Shown piece after piece: positions 44,336 through 57,446 of a DNA stretch of 64,000 nucleotides. The notes under the pieces were generated by a model. That model did no database searches, was not told the origin of the DNA, and was given only the letters and a program-made list of their open reading frames with translations. Every line of letters starts with the position of its first letter. Position 1 is the first letter of the stretch. The stretch comes from Streptococcus downei MFe28 (lineage in GTDB: Bacteria; Bacillota; Bacilli; Lactobacillales; Streptococcaceae), in assembly GCF_900459175.1 (NCBI RefSeq), contig NZ_UHFA01000002.1, positions 1,488,001 to 1,552,000 on the forward strand, written 5' to 3'. The position numbers and the translations under genes were made by a program.

Positions 44336-45295
44336 TTATAATCTTTCTTTGACCAAGTCGGCTAATAGGGCTATGTGGTCTGGCCTGTCATTGAGCGCTG
44401 GGATATAGCGGTAACTTTGGCCGCCATTTTCTAAGAAATTCTTCTTATTGGTGATTTCTATTTCTTCAAGGGTTTCCAGGCAGTCTGCCGCAAAGCCAGG
44501 ACAGATGACGGCTAGCTTCTTAACTCCCTCCTTAGGTAAAGAGCTCACCAATTCATCGGTGTAAGGCTTTAGCCAGACCTCCCGACCAAAGCGAGACTGA
44601 TAGGCCAGATACCAGTCCTCTTTTGCTAGGCCCAGCTTTTGCGCAACCAAGCTAGCTGTCCTTTGACATTGTTCAGGATAATAATCGCCTTCTTTAGCAT
44701 AACGGGCTGGAATACCATGGAAGGAAAAGACCAGTTTCTCCCCCTCTTGAAGGATGATGCTATCGGCCAAGGCCTGAATATAGGCCAGATCATCATGATA
44801 ATTATGAATGAGTTGGAAAGGAGGTAGACCCTTCTTGTGATAGATATAGCGGGCGAAAGCATCAAGGCCAGTTGCCGTTGTCGTCGAACTATACTGGGGA
44901 AAGAGGGGTAAAATAATAAGTTTGCTGATATGAGCCGCCATCATCTGGTCTAGGGCCTGAGACATATTAGGCTTGCCATAAACCATGGCCACCTTGACTA
45001 GGGTATCGAGCCCATCCTTATCCAGATAAGCTTGAAGAGCTTCCTCCTGCTTTTGGGAAATGACCCGCAGGGGCGAGCCGTCCTTGGTCCAAATATTTTC
45101 GTAGAGGTGGCGAATTTTATGAGGCCGTCTGGGCAAGATAAAGGCATTAAGGGCTGTCAACCAGACCCAAGGATTCAAATCAATAACCCGATGATCAGAT
45201 AAGAAGGGACGCAAGAAAGCTCGGATAGCTTTTGGGGTAGGTGCATCCGGTGTCCCCAAATTCAGCAATAAGACTCCTATTTTTCCACTAGACAT
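44336..45295 (-). CDS. hemH: Ferrochelatase (coproporphyrin type), HemH/CpfC
   Basis: 319 residues from ATG 45295 (AAAGGAGAGG upstream); a 15-codon longer frame is less likely. Motifs: VLLLNLGTPDAPTPKAIRAFL, PLFPQYSSTTT, FSFHGIPARY with the catalytic His, and PGFAADCLETLEEI with the catalytic Glu. Inserts iron into porphyrin. No other haem synthesis gene is in the window, and streptococci generally lack the pathway, so it may act on imported porphyrin or in reverse. No operon partner. Confidence 0.93.
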   Translation of the reverse strand: MSSGKIGVLLLNLGTPDAPTPKAIRAFLRPFLSDHRVIDLNPWVWLTALNAFILPRRPHKIRHLYENIWTKDGSPLRVISQKQEEALQAYLDKDGLDTLVKVAMVYGKPNMSQALDQMMAAHISKLIILPLFPQYSSTTTATGLDAFARYIYHKKGLPPFQLIHNYHDDLAYIQALADSIILQEGEKLVFSFHGIPARYAKEGDYYPEQCQRTASLVAQKLGLAKEDWYLAYQSRFGREVWLKPYTDELVSSLPKEGVKKLAVICPGFAADCLETLEEIEITNKKNFLENGGQSYRYIPALNDRPDHIALLADLVKERL

Positions 45296-45340
45296 GTCGG
45301 CCTCTCCTTTATGGCTATATTGATAGCTACAGCATAGCAC

Positions 45341-45378
45341 AAAAAGGACCTTGCAACAAGATTCACAAAGTCCTTTTT
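45341..45378 (-). terminator. Terminator between the 45531-46970 glucosidase gene and hemH
   Basis: AAAAAGGAC pairs with GTCCTTTTT around a 20-base loop. It lies about 150 bases past the glucosidase stop and 46 bases before hemH. Confidence 0.7.
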
Positions 45379-45530
45379 GGCGAATACTTTGACTAAGATT
45401 TTTAAAGATATCTGCAGGCAGTTAGATGATTGCTGGCTCTTTAAATTTTATGCCAAGATAAGATAGCTATTTTCCCTACTAAGTATAAAAAGGCTCAGAG
45501 TTTGGCTCTTACTTGTCCTACTGACTGCTC

Positions 45531-46991
<1,461 letters not shown>

Positions 46992-47179
46992 TTATTTCTT
47001 GTCTTTATTATAGGCTACTAGAAGACCACAAACCTCATTTATCCTTAGAAGTTTTGATACTATCCTAGGGATTTATGAGAATGCCTGAAAATCTTGTCGC
47101 CAAATTCTAGTCTTTTAAAAGCTCTAAGCATTCTAAGAAATTTTAGGCTCACTTAGAGTCCCCCCAAGATGCTATTCAA

Positions 47180-47782
47180 CTATTTTCGATAAATATATTC
47201 ATTTTGGGTTGGATTATAAATATAGTGCATGTCAAATTGGCCCTGGTCATAGGTAAATTTGAGGATGGCGCAGTTGCTCATCCCACGCACATCGGGGGCC
47301 TCTTCTAAGGCTCCTCGGAAAAATTGGGCAATAGCTGCCCCATGGCTGACCGCCAGAACCTGGCTCCCTTCTTCCAAGCCTTCCATCAGATTGGTCACCG
47401 TTTCAACCATCCGCCGACGAACTGCCATGGTATCCTCACCACCGAAGAAGACGAAGGCATCCCGGTAGCCGGTTCCATCCTTGTGTAGAGGCGGATTGAG
47501 GTATTCAGGTTGGGCCTCATAGGAGCCAAAATCCATCTCCTTGAGTCCTTTGAGCCGAATGATGTCACTTCTGCCACTGACAATTTGGGCGGTATCACCG
47601 GCCCTTTCCTGAGTTGAGGCATAGACCGCATCAAAGCTAATCTTTTGGTCTGCAAAAAATTGTCTAGCTTTTCTAGCTTGCTCAATGCCCAGCTCGGTCA
47701 AGGGTGAATCCGACGCCCCTTGAATCCGTTTTTGGACATTAAAACGGGTTTGACCGTGACGCATGAGATAGAGCGTCTTCAT
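47180..47782 (-). CDS. Histidine phosphatase family protein (phosphoglycerate-mutase-like), copy 1
   Basis: 200 residues, MKTLYLMRHGQTRFNVQKRIQGASDSPLT, with the catalytic RHG motif, the acid in KEMDFGSYEAQ and the second His in AVSHGAAIAQFF. Acts as a broad phosphatase or mutase; substrate unknown. Lies 14 bases downstream of copy 2, behind the broken glucosidase gene, so a phosphosugar is a reasonable guess. Confidence 0.88.
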   Translation of the reverse strand: MKTLYLMRHGQTRFNVQKRIQGASDSPLTELGIEQARKARQFFADQKISFDAVYASTQERAGDTAQIVSGRSDIIRLKGLKEMDFGSYEAQPEYLNPPLHKDGTGYRDAFVFFGGEDTMAVRRRMVETVTNLMEGLEEGSQVLAVSHGAAIAQFFRGALEEAPDVRGMSNCAILKFTYDQGQFDMHYIYNPTQNEYIYRK

Positions 47783-47796
47783 AGTATCACTTCTTT

Positions 47797-48375
47797 CTAC
47801 TTGAGGGGGTCAATGACCCTTTTTAGTATGAGACTACCGTTTTCATAGTCGTAATGACAGATATTGCAGTTACCAAAGCCCAGGCCTTCTGGGAAGGCGA
47901 TATCCAAATACTGAATCAGACCCCAGAGGGCGGCTCCGTGGTTAACCATGATGATGTCTTGGGCAGGATCTTCCTCCGCTACCGTCAGAATAGCCCGATG
48001 GACCCGCTTACCGACCTCAAGAATATCTTCGCCCCCGTAAGGTACCAGCAAATCCTCAAAAGAACGAGCACCTAGACGAAACTTGGGCAGGATTTTTTCG
48101 GGTTGGGCCTCAAAAATCCCAAAATTCATCTCCTTGATCCCCTTGATTGGCTTAATCACATTATGTTCAGCAACTAGACGTGCCGTATCGCTTGCCCTTT
48201 CCTGGGTTGAGGCGTAGATAGCCTGGCGGTCCACGCCCTTAATCTTAAACCAATCTCTAGATTCCTTGGCCTGTTGGATTCCTTTTTGCGTCAAAGGAGA
48301 ATCACTACAGCCTTGGATTCGGCCCTGACGATTAAAGAGGGTTTGGCAGTGCCTCAAAAGGTAAAACTTCTTCAT
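47797..48375 (-). CDS. Histidine phosphatase family protein, copy 2 (RHC variant)
   Basis: 192 residues from ATG 48375 (MKKFYLLRHCQTLFNRQGRIQG; GGGGGAAGGA upstream); a longer frame runs into the preceding gene. The catalytic motif reads RHC instead of RHG, with the nucleophile His kept; KEMNFGIFEAQ and MVNHGAALWGL are present. Tandem paralogue of copy 1, starting 10 bases after the glucosidase stop. Confidence 0.87.
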   Translation of the reverse strand: MKKFYLLRHCQTLFNRQGRIQGCSDSPLTQKGIQQAKESRDWFKIKGVDRQAIYASTQERASDTARLVAEHNVIKPIKGIKEMNFGIFEAQPEKILPKFRLGARSFEDLLVPYGGEDILEVGKRVHRAILTVAEEDPAQDIIMVNHGAALWGLIQYLDIAFPEGLGFGNCNICHYDYENGSLILKRVIDPLK

Positions 48376-48385
48376 TCCTTCCCCC

Positions 48386-49835
<1,450 letters not shown>

Positions 49836-49921
49836 CACTAGTCATACTAATATTATAAAATTTTCAGAAAGCCTTTTCTTGTAGAATCCTCCTAGGAACT
49901 TGTACTATCCGACGATAAGAC

Positions 49922-49949
49922 AAAAAAAGCTGATGCACATGCACCAGCC
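49922..49949 (-). terminator. Terminator of the glyoxalase-fold gene
   Basis: GCTGGTGCA-TG-TGCATCAGC followed by TTTTTTT on the minus strand (one G-T pair). Confidence 0.85.
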
Positions 49950-49994
49950 AAAGATTAAACTAATAGTAAGATAATAATGAAAGCCAGTTAGCAG

Positions 49995-50378
49995 TTAGAC
50001 CGTCAATTCGATGGTATTATTTTCAAAGCCCAGAACGACAGATTCATAATAGCCATCACCGGTGATCCTTGGACCATTGATGCACTTATAACCGTCAGCA
50101 TCCAGACGCTTGGTCAGAGCATCAACTGCTTCCTTGCTTCCCAAACTCATGGCAAAATGAGCCAGGCCTGTCCGATTAGTCTCCTTTTCCAGATCCACGG
50201 TATCAGGTTTGGTCATAATTTCCAGTCTGGCACCATCTTCAAAACTCAAGAAATAGGATTTAAAACCTGTCTTTTGGTTATGGTAGAGTTGGTTGGCCGA
50301 AGCTTGAAAATAGCTTTGAAAAAATTCCTTAGCTCCTTCGAGATCGTTAACATAAATGGCTAGGTGCTCGATTTTCAT
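49995..50378 (-). CDS. VOC/glyoxalase-fold protein
   Basis: 127 residues from ATG 50378 (MKIEHLAIYVNDLEGAKEFF, AAGGAGAAC upstream). Metal-site residues of the fold are visible: His5, Glu in LSFEDGARLEIMTKP, His in RTGLAHFAMSLGS and Glu in ENNTIELTV. Shared by lactoylglutathione lyase, dioxygenases and resistance proteins; the specific activity is not known. Single-gene unit with its own terminator. Confidence 0.85.
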   Translation of the reverse strand: MKIEHLAIYVNDLEGAKEFFQSYFQASANQLYHNQKTGFKSYFLSFEDGARLEIMTKPDTVDLEKETNRTGLAHFAMSLGSKEAVDALTKRLDADGYKCINGPRITGDGYYESVVLGFENNTIELTV

Positions 50379-50547
50379 AATGTTCTCCTTCTTTTTTAGA
50401 GTTAATTGTGGTAGGTATGATGCCAAAACTCGCTGGCCCTTTGAAGCCAAGTAGACCTGCTTCATATGTCTCCATGAAGACTAGAGCTCATCCTCTCTAG
50501 ACCCTGCCCTGGTGAGAAGCAAGATCAAGATAAGGCCAGTCAAATTT

Positions 50548-51351
50548 TTAAGAGTTGAGGTAGTTTTCGATTATCACAAAGACGCCGTCCTCATTATTAG
50601 AGGGAGCCTCCTTCCCCAAAGACTTCAGGGACTCTGGAGCATTAGCCATAACATAGGGATGACCTGATAGCTCCAGCATTTCAATATCATTCCCCCCGTC
50701 ACCAAAGGTCATCAAGTGCTCAGGCTTGCAACCCCAATAATCAAGGAGTTGACTAAGGCCCTTGCCCTTGTGGATGCCTTTTTGAATAATATCAATGCAG
50801 CCAAAGCCACTAGAGGTCCCCGTCAGCCCATAGCTGGCAAACTCTTGTGAAATCCGCGCCATGATTGTCTGGGTCTCCTCCTCGGGAACCAGGCTAGTTA
50901 GCTTGAAGAAGGCATCATCCTAGGGAAGCTCAGCAAAATTTTCTAAGAGCTCAATCTTAGGCAGGTAGTGTTTAAGCAAAGAAACCAGCTCAGGATCAGA
51001 ATCCTTCAACATATAAGCTGACTCCTTACCTGCCACGGTATGCAGGGACTGAGGGTAGTTTGTCTGGAGAAAATCTAGACAAGCCAGGACCGTCCGCCGG
51101 TCGATAAAATGTTCAAAGAGGGTCTGTCCTTGCGAGATGATGTGAGCCCCATTTTCCGCCGCATAGGCAAACTGACCATCATAGGCAGGGAAATTAAGTC
51201 TTAGCTGCCGATACTGATTGCCACTAGCGATAACGAACTTAATAACTTCTTTCTCTAGGACTGACAGGATCCTCTTGAATCGCTCTTCATCAAAAGTCTT
51301 ATCATCCCTTAGAAAGGTTCCATCCATATCGGTTGCAATCACCTTAATCAT
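50548..51351 (-). pseudogene. Cof-type HAD phosphatase interrupted by an in-frame TAG
   Basis: About 268 codons. N-terminal MIKVIATDMDGTFLRDD holds the nucleophile DxD, then VIASGNQYRQL; after the interruption come GCIDIIQKGIHKGKGL, the motif III Lys, and TFGDGGNDIEML with the metal Asp. A TAG at 50920-50922 sits between AELP and DDAFFKLTSLV, same frame on both sides, so this is a nonsense change, not an indel. A restart at ATG 50862 could give only the C-terminal half. Cof-type enzymes dephosphorylate sugar phosphates. Confidence 0.85.
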
Positions 51352-51506
51352 CCTGCGCTCCCTTCTATTTGATTAGAGTATAACATGATTAAAGGCTATT
51401 GACCTATACTATTTTGAGGTATTCTGATGAAATCCTACGATTTTTAGCCAAACCCTGACAAATAGGTCTTGACAAGGCTAGAAGGCACTGAGCTTGATAG
51501 CTAAAA

Positions 51507-51923
51507 CTATCTTTCTCTGTCTTTTTTCTTAAGGTAGACCAGACCCCAAGCTAAGAGGATGGTCATAAGTAGAAAGATGCCTGCACCAATGAACCTGATG
51601 ATGCGACTCAAACTATCAGTCGTTACTAGGGCCCCGTAAACAGTCGCTAGAAAAAGAAGGGAAGTTAGAAGGGTAAATGCGACCTGAGCCCAAAATTGAT
51701 TCTTTTCCTTCACCACTCTTGGCCTGCGCTCACTTTCTCTTCTGAGAATATAGGTAAAGATGAAGCCTAAGAAGAACAGGAACCAAAAGACATAGACCGA
51801 CCATTTAGGCAGACCTGGAAAATCCTCAAATTTAAGGGCAAAATACAAGGGAATCAAGGTCAATACCGAAACGAGAATTCTCAATCCTTGCAAAGTCTTA
51901 TTGGAAATTTGTGATAGTTTCAT
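51507..51923 (-). CDS. Hypothetical four-helix membrane protein
   Basis: 138 residues from ATG 51923 (MKLSQISNKTLQGLRILV, AAAGGAG upstream). Four hydrophobic segments separated by a basic cytoplasmic loop (RRESERRPRVVKEKNQ), basic C-terminus KKKDRER. No family recognised. Lies in a run of small hypothetical genes. Confidence 0.65.
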   Translation of the reverse strand: MKLSQISNKTLQGLRILVSVLTLIPLYFALKFEDFPGLPKWSVYVFWFLFFLGFIFTYILRRESERRPRVVKEKNQFWAQVAFTLLTSLLFLATVYGALVTTDSLSRIIRFIGAGIFLLMTILLAWGLVYLKKKDRER

Positions 51924-52245
51924 ACGAACTACTCCTTTCTTTTCAGCCACATGATTTAAAGAAATCTGTTGCAAAAGTCACAAGAAAACTTCCATAGGGC
52001 TAGTAAAAACTCACTTGAACACCATAGCTTGACTTAAAAGTCGCTTTAGTCAATTATAGCAAGAAAGAGGCCACAAAGATGGTCAAAGTCGTGAAAGGTC
52101 CTAAATTCGTCCTGAACGGTTCAAGACAAGCAAAAAAAAACTGAGCAAGTTGCTACTCAGTTTCCCCTTTTCTACTTTAAAATTTCAAAAATTGCCTGCC
52201 TCTTGTCCGATTAGGCTCGCAAAAGCCCCACTCCTCCAAGACTCA

Positions 52246-52539
52246 TTACCAATCGCCAATAGTACGATAAGCCTTGTCAAAGCGCTCAGCCGTAATAATC
52301 CGTCCATTGGTATGGTCAATGACATCGCCAACTTGAGCAGTCGCATACATGCCGTAGCCATAGAAATGGCTATCACTGGCCCAGTTGGGGTCTAAGGCTG
52401 GAATCAGAACCTGTAAGTTCTGCTTATCTAGCCAGGTTAGGCACTGCTTCTTGAAGGCATCTATGACCCAGTTAGGATAGGGGGCTGTCTGGCTAATGCG
52501 CCAAACATCAATTAATTTTCCTTTATAACTCGCTTTCAT
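52246..52539 (-). CDS. Hypothetical 97-residue protein
   Basis: Starts MKASYKGKLIDVWRISQ at ATG 52539, with GGAG eight bases upstream. No membrane span or signal peptide. The end, MYATAQVGDVIDHTNGRIITAERFDKAYRTIGDW, with aromatic and charged residues, looks like a real folded protein. Family not recognised. Downstream (lower coordinates) the minus strand carries a T-rich stretch but no clear terminator. Confidence 0.6.
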   Translation of the reverse strand: MKASYKGKLIDVWRISQTAPYPNWVIDAFKKQCLTWLDKQNLQVLIPALDPNWASDSHFYGYGMYATAQVGDVIDHTNGRIITAERFDKAYRTIGDW

Positions 52540-52736
52540 CACTTTTCTCCATCGCTCTAGAGGTTATCAAACTTTTCAAATCGTAAGACGGGGGGCATCC
52601 AGCAAATCTCCTGCTTGAGCACTTAGCATCCGCCCTTAGTCATGGTTAATAATTTACCACTGCAAAATAACATATCAATTACTTATTTTTGTTAATTTTA
52701 TTAAATAAGATTAGAGGGATTAAATTATTAAAAAGG

Positions 52737-53096
52737 CTAGTTGCTCTTACACGGACCACCATTGGAGGCACTGATAAAGAAATAGGTCGTGCTGATTGAC
52801 ACATGCCACCAATAGCCACAAGCCGTCAAGCCCAACATCAGTCCAAAAGAAAACAGGGTTGATTTCTTTCTAAAATGTTCATAAAATCCTTGTAATGTTT
52901 CTTGCAAACTTAAGTCTCTATCGGGAATTAGGTGATAGGTATATCGGTAAATGGAATAGTGCGAGATAAGACTGATGAGACCTAAAAATGCAATTTTCCA
53001 TAAGGCAAGAGCCAAAAGGAAACCAAGGAAACCCAGGTAAATAATCAAGGCAAGGCTAATAAAGCTAGTCACAAGAAATCTGTAACATTTTTTCAA
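52737..53096 (-). CDS. Hypothetical membrane protein
   Basis: 119 residues, MKKCYRFLVTSFISLALIIYLGFLGFLLALALW, with two close N-terminal hydrophobic segments and one near the end (FSFGLMLGLTACGYWWHV), and an internal stretch HLIPDRDLSLQETLQGFYEHFRKK. TAGGAGG precedes the ATG. Not recognised; possibly an accessory gene. Confidence 0.6.
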   Translation of the reverse strand: MKKCYRFLVTSFISLALIIYLGFLGFLLALALWKIAFLGLISLISHYSIYRYTYHLIPDRDLSLQETLQGFYEHFRKKSTLFSFGLMLGLTACGYWWHVSISTTYFFISASNGGPCKSN

Positions 53097-53499
53097 AATT
53101 TTTCCTCCTAACCTTTATATCTCTAAAATCCACTAGCAAAAGAAAAGGAGGGTCCTCTCTTTGAAGCGCCCCTCCCTTTTTCCATTTGGGAGTAAAATTA
53201 GATCCAGGGCTAAAGTAGCAAAAGCCCCAGGTATCCTAAATAAGAAGGAGTAAGGGTGGCCGTCAAACCAATCACCAATCAAAAAACTTTAAACGGCAAC
53301 ACCGATTGCATCCAACGACCTTAGTATACCCTAAATTTCATTTTGTGCACGAAAAAGTCGTGAACGGTCGAAAATATGTCCTGAAGCGACTTTTATTAGA
53401 AGATTTTGAAATTCTAATTTTCCTTCATTCGTCATCGACAAGACTAGAAGGCAAATTCTCAGCCTATTTCAAACTAAAAAAGTTCATCCTAACCTAAGC
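53097..53499. other. 400-bp gap with a terminator-like hairpin and no credible gene
   Basis: AAAAGGAGGG (53143-53152) pairs with CCCTCCCTTTT (about 53170-53180), a terminator-like hairpin usable in both directions. A second hairpin GGGCT...AGCCC lies near 53215. Short frames here lack ribosome sites. I see nothing else. Confidence 0.5.
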
Positions 53500-53536
53500 A
53501 AAAAGAGAGGTCCACTCAATGTGAACCGCTCTTTTT
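53500..53536. terminator. Terminator of the pyrimidine operon
   Basis: AAAAGAGAGGTCCAC pairs with GTGAACCGCTCTTTT (two mismatches), with A and T runs on the outsides; 58 bases past the carB stop. Confidence 0.85.
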
Positions 53537-53593
53537 AATCTAGCTGGTTACTCTTAGTCCCAGTCCTCTAATGATTTTTAAAATCAGTGCTTG

Positions 53594-56500
53594 TTAAATC
53601 GCTTGAGTCGTGAAGCTTCTGCTTTCCAATACTCTAACCATGGCATCTGCCGTATCTAGAGCTGTAAAGAGGGGAATTCCTGCCTCGATGGCTGAGCTTC
53701 GAATGGTTTGGCCGTCTTCGTCAGCCGTTCGTTTGGTGCCAACAGTATTGACAATAGCTTGGACAAGGCCTGAGCGAACTAAGGCTGGAATGTCGTTGCT
53801 ATCATCTTCGCCCAGCTTATTGACCAAGACAGAGTCTAGACCTTGCTCCTTGAAGTAGTTAGCGGTACCTGCGGTCGCATAGATACCATAGCCGATAGCA
53901 TCGAAGCGCTTGGCCAATTCTAAGGCTTCTTGCTTGGTATCATCGGCAATGGTAAAGATAACATTACCAAAGGTTGGCAGGTGGAGATAGCTTGCCTCAA
54001 AAGCCTTATAGAGAGCTTTTTCCAAGGTCTTGTCAGAGCCCATGACTTCACCTGTCGATTTCATTTCAGGACCTAGGAGGCTGTCCACCTTGGCTAATTT
54101 GGTAAAGGAGAAGACAGGCGCCTTGACATGGACGCGATCACTTACAGGATAAAGGCCATCTTGGTAACCCAAATCTGCCAGACTTTGTCCCAAAATGAGT
54201 TTGGTGGCTACCTGAGCCATTGGAATGTCCGTCACCTTGGATAAGAAAGGCACGGTCCGACTAGCCCGAGGGTTTACTTCGATGACATAAACCTTGTCAT
54301 CGTGGATGACAAATTGGATATTCATCATACCATAGCACTTAAGACCGATAGCCAGTCGCTTGGTGTAATCCGTAATGGTATCAATAATCTCTTGCGAGAG
54401 GGTTTGCGGTGGGTAGACCGCCATAGAGTCACCGGAGTGAACCCCTGCCCGCTCGATATGTTCCATAATTCCAGGAATTAGGACATCCTTACCATCGGAA
54501 ATAGCATCGACTTCACATTCGCGACCAACCAAGTAGGAGTCAACCAAGACAGGGTGGTCAGGACTGGCCTTAACAGCTGTCCGCATATAGGAACGCAGGT
54601 CAGCTTCATTTTCAACGATTTCCATGGCCCGACCACCGAGGACATAGGAAGGGCGAACCAAGACAGGGAAGCCAATTTGTCTAGCTGAGGCTACTGCTTC
54701 TTCTTCATTGGTTGCTGTGTGGCCAGGTGGTTGAGGAATATCCAAGTCCTGCAGGGCTTGCTCAAAGAGGTCTCGGTCTTCTGCTCGGTCTAGGTCGGCG
54801 ACTTGGGTCCCCAGAATTTTAACACCAGCTTTTGACAGAGGGTCAGCTAGATTGATAGCGGTTTGACCACCAAATTGGACGATAACTCCTTTAGGTTGCT
54901 CCAGGTCGATGACATTCATGACATCTTCAAAGGTCAGAGGTTCAAAATAGAGTTTATCCGAGACAGAGAAGTCGGTCGATACGGTCTCTGGGTTGGAATT
55001 CATGATGATGGCTTCATAACCCGCTGCTTGAAGCGCCTTGACTGAGTGCACGGTCGCATAGTCAAACTCTACCCCTTGGCCAATGCGAATAGGTCCCGAA
55101 CCGAGAACGATAACCGATTCCTTGTCAGACTTGATCGATTCATTTTCAAAGGCATAGGTTGAATAGAAATAAGGGGTCGCTGACTCAAATTCAGCTGCAC
55201 AGGTATCAACCATCTTGTAGACAGGGACGATTTTGTTATCCAGACGAATTTGCCGAACCTGATCAGCCGTCATGCCCCAAACTTGGGCAATCTTGCGGTC
55301 GCCAAAACCAAAGCGTTTAGCCTCCTTGAGGACTTCTAGGTCATTGACCTTGTCCTTGAGGGCTTCTTCAATTTCAAAGATATGAAGTAGCTTATCTAGG
55401 AAGAAGAGGTCAATCTTCGTCAGGTCAGCAATTTCGTCAATAGTGAAACCACGACGGATAGCCTCAGAAATATAGAAGAGGCGGTCATCCTGGGCCTTGA
55501 CAATCTTCTCAAAAAGTTGGTCGTCGCTAGCTTCTGCTAGTTCGGGCATTTCATTGTGGTGGACACCAATTTCTAAGGAGCGGCAGGCCTTTAGGAGACT
55601 CTCTTCAATGTTACGACCGATGGCCATAACTTCCCCTGTCGCCTTCATCTGGGTTCCCAAACGGCGTTCCCCATGCTCAAATTTATCAAAAGGAAAACGA
55701 GGAATCTTGGCAACCACATAGTCCAGAGCAGGCTCAAACATGGCATAGGTTGTGCCTGTGACTGGGTTAATCATTTCGTCCAGGGTCAGGCCGACTGCAA
55801 TCTTAGCCGCCAACTTGGCGATTGGATAACCGGTTGCCTTAGAGGCTAAAGCCGATGAACGAGAAACCCGAGGATTGACTTCGATAACATAGTATTTAAA
55901 ACTGTGAGGATCCAGGGCCAGCTGCACATTACAGCCCCCTTCGATTTTCAGGGCCCGAATAATTTTCAGGCTGGCATCCCGTAGCATCTGATTTTCAATA
56001 TCGGACAAGGTTTGCGTTGGGGCAAAAACAATGGAATCCCCTGTGTGAATGCCGACAGGGTCAAAGTTTTCCATGTTACAGACCACCAGGGCATTGTCAG
56101 CACTATCGCGCATAACCTCGTATTCAATTTCCTTGAAACCAGCGATGGAGCGTTCAATCAAACATTGGGTAACTGGCGAAAGCTTGAGGCCATTCTCAGC
56201 AATTTCTTGCAACTCCTCTTTGTTAGCACACATACCGCCACCGGTACCGCCCAAAGTAAAGGCTGGGCGAACGATAACGGGATAACCAATCTCAGCCGCA
56301 AAATTCAGGGCTTCTTGAACGGTATTAACGATTTGAGATTCAGGAATCGGTTGCTCCAAATCCTCCATCAGTTGTTTGAAAAGATCACGGTCTTCAGCCT
56401 GGTCAATGGCTGAAAGTTTGGTCCCCAGCAATTCGACCCCCAACTCATCCAAAATACCAGCCTTGGATAATTCCATGGCCATGTTGAGCCCCGTTTGACC

Positions 56501-56773
56501 ACCGAGGGTTGGTAGGAGGGCATCTGGCCTTTCCTTACGCAAAATCCGAGTCACAAACTCAATGGTGATAGGCTCAATATAGACCTTGTCCGCAATTTCT
56601 TTATCGGTCATGATGGTCGCAGGGTTGGAATTGACCAAGACCACTTCGTAGCCTTCTTCACGCAGGGCCAGACAAGCCTGGGTCCCAGCGTAGTCAAACT
56701 CTGCAGCCTGGCCAATAATAATAGGACCAGACCCAATAACCATAATTTTCTTAATATCAGTACGTTTCGGCAT
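53594..56773 (-). CDS. carB: Carbamoyl-phosphate synthase large subunit
   Basis: 1059 residues from ATG 56773 ([30 protein letters not shown]). Two homologous ATP-grasp halves are visible, each with a [13 protein letters not shown] loop and [18 protein letters not shown], and a C-terminal allosteric domain ([32 protein letters not shown]). Makes carbamoyl phosphate for pyrimidines and arginine. Last gene of the pyr operon. No Shine-Dalgarno precedes the ATG; instead a structured leader like that of carA lies immediately upstream. Confidence 0.97.
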   Translation of the reverse strand: MPKRTDIKKIMVIGSGPIIIGQAAEFDYAGTQACLALREEGYEVVLVNSNPATIMTDKEIADKVYIEPITIEFVTRILRKERPDALLPTLGGQTGLNMAMELSKAGILDELGVELLGTKLSAIDQAEDRDLFKQLMEDLEQPIPESQIVNTVQEALNFAAEIGYPVIVRPAFTLGGTGGGMCANKEELQEIAENGLKLSPVTQCLIERSIAGFKEIEYEVMRDSADNALVVCNMENFDPVGIHTGDSIVFAPTQTLSDIENQMLRDASLKIIRALKIEGGCNVQLALDPHSFKYYVIEVNPRVSRSSALASKATGYPIAKLAAKIAVGLTLDEMINPVTGTTYAMFEPALDYVVAKIPRFPFDKFEHGERRLGTQMKATGEVMAIGRNIEESLLKACRSLEIGVHHNEMPELAEASDDQLFEKIVKAQDDRLFYISEAIRRGFTIDEIADLTKIDLFFLDKLLHIFEIEEALKDKVNDLEVLKEAKRFGFGDRKIAQVWGMTADQVRQIRLDNKIVPVYKMVDTCAAEFESATPYFYSTYAFENESIKSDKESVIVLGSGPIRIGQGVEFDYATVHSVKALQAAGYEAIIMNSNPETVSTDFSVSDKLYFEPLTFEDVMNVIDLEQPKGVIVQFGGQTAINLADPLSKAGVKILGTQVADLDRAEDRDLFEQALQDLDIPQPPGHTATNEEEAVASARQIGFPVLVRPSYVLGGRAMEIVENEADLRSYMRTAVKASPDHPVLVDSYLVGRECEVDAISDGKDVLIPGIMEHIERAGVHSGDSMAVYPPQTLSQEIIDTITDYTKRLAIGLKCYGMMNIQFVIHDDKVYVIEVNPRASRTVPFLSKVTDIPMAQVATKLILGQSLADLGYQDGLYPVSDRVHVKAPVFSFTKLAKVDSLLGPEMKSTGEVMGSDKTLEKALYKAFEASYLHLPTFGNVIFTIADDTKQEALELAKRFDAIGYGIYATAGTANYFKEQGLDSVLVNKLGEDDSNDIPALVRSGLVQAIVNTVGTKRTADEDGQTIRSSAIEAGIPLFTALDTADAMVRVLESRSFTTQAI

Positions 56774-56920
56774 AAATTTATGATACAAAAGGCGTTAAAA
56801 ATCCGTATAAAAATAGGAGATTGACGCAGTGTCTGCAGACACTAGGAAATCTATCTTTTTTACTAGGATTTTAGCCTGTGTTCAAATTCATGAACACGCT
56901 TTGTATGCTGCTCCTTTCTT
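56774..56920 (-). ncRNA. Structured leader upstream of carB (car leader element)
   Basis: Minus strand, 5' to 3': AGAAAGGAG, a 7-bp hairpin GTGTTCA/TGAACAC, then a long nested hairpin. P1 pairs 56866-56876 with 56791-56804, P2 56851-56863 with 56805-56816, P3 56848-56852 with 56818-56822 and P4 56838-56843 with 56828-56833 (loop TGCA). An asymmetric loop TCCT/GCGTC lies between P3 and P4. The same order of parts, loop sizes and several loop bases occur before carA with different stem sequences. The leader ends in ACGCC-TTTT..TTTATG with no Shine-Dalgarno. Confidence 0.65.
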
Positions 56921-56946
56921 CTTTGCCATCTCACAGGACGGCATTA

Positions 56947-57226
56947 ATACTCTTCAAAAATCAAAACTATCCATCGTTAACTCACTTTGCCGTACCTGCT
57001 GAGGAAAGCAAAACTTTCCCTATTTCCAACCTCAAAAGGTCTCCCAGACCTTTTGAGCTACCTGCAGTCCATGCGATGCGGAGCAAAGTTGGTCGATTTC
57101 ACTAACTTTGTGAGGTTAGTAAGGGAGCTAGGCAATCTCCATAGCGATTGCCGTTTGACATCAGTCACTTTAGTGACTTGATGTCATTGCTCCTTGCCTT
57201 GGCTATTTTTGATTTTTATTGAGTAT
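56947..57226. repeat. BOX-like repeat, copy D, inside the pyr operon
   Basis: 280 bases from ATACTCTTCAAAAATCAAAA to TTTTTATTGAGTAT, the same length as copy A and its mirror orientation. Inserted in the carA-carB gap between a structured segment and the carB leader, so it is transcribed as part of the operon mRNA. Confidence 0.8.
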
Positions 57227-57446
57227 AAATAGGTTTCTCCGACGATTTTTCATCGGGACAATAGTTTTCCATGAAAAATCTAGTGGGGGCTTCTGTAGTG
57301 GTTAGCCTGGTCTGAAGATTCGTTTTAAGAGCGACAGACCTGCTCAGACCTTTCTCAAATAGAAAAGGGATTAGACGTGTGGGGGTCATCGCAACTGCTG
57401 GCCCACACACTTTCTACTTAACAAGCCAATTGGCCATTTGTAGGAC
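57227..57446 (-). other. Hairpin-rich segment just downstream of carA
   Basis: On the minus strand three stems can be read: GTGTGTGGG with CCCCCACAC, GGTCTG with CAGACC and GATTTTTCAT with ATGAAAAATC (10 bp, perfect). No open frame of note. It may be a processing or stabilising region, or a worn repeat. Confidence 0.45.

Noticed and set aside
53141..53340. Possible bacteriocin-like small peptide on the minus strand
   Set aside because: A 50-codon stretch can be read but has only a TTG start, no ribosome site, no double-glycine leader and overlaps a terminator-like hairpin.
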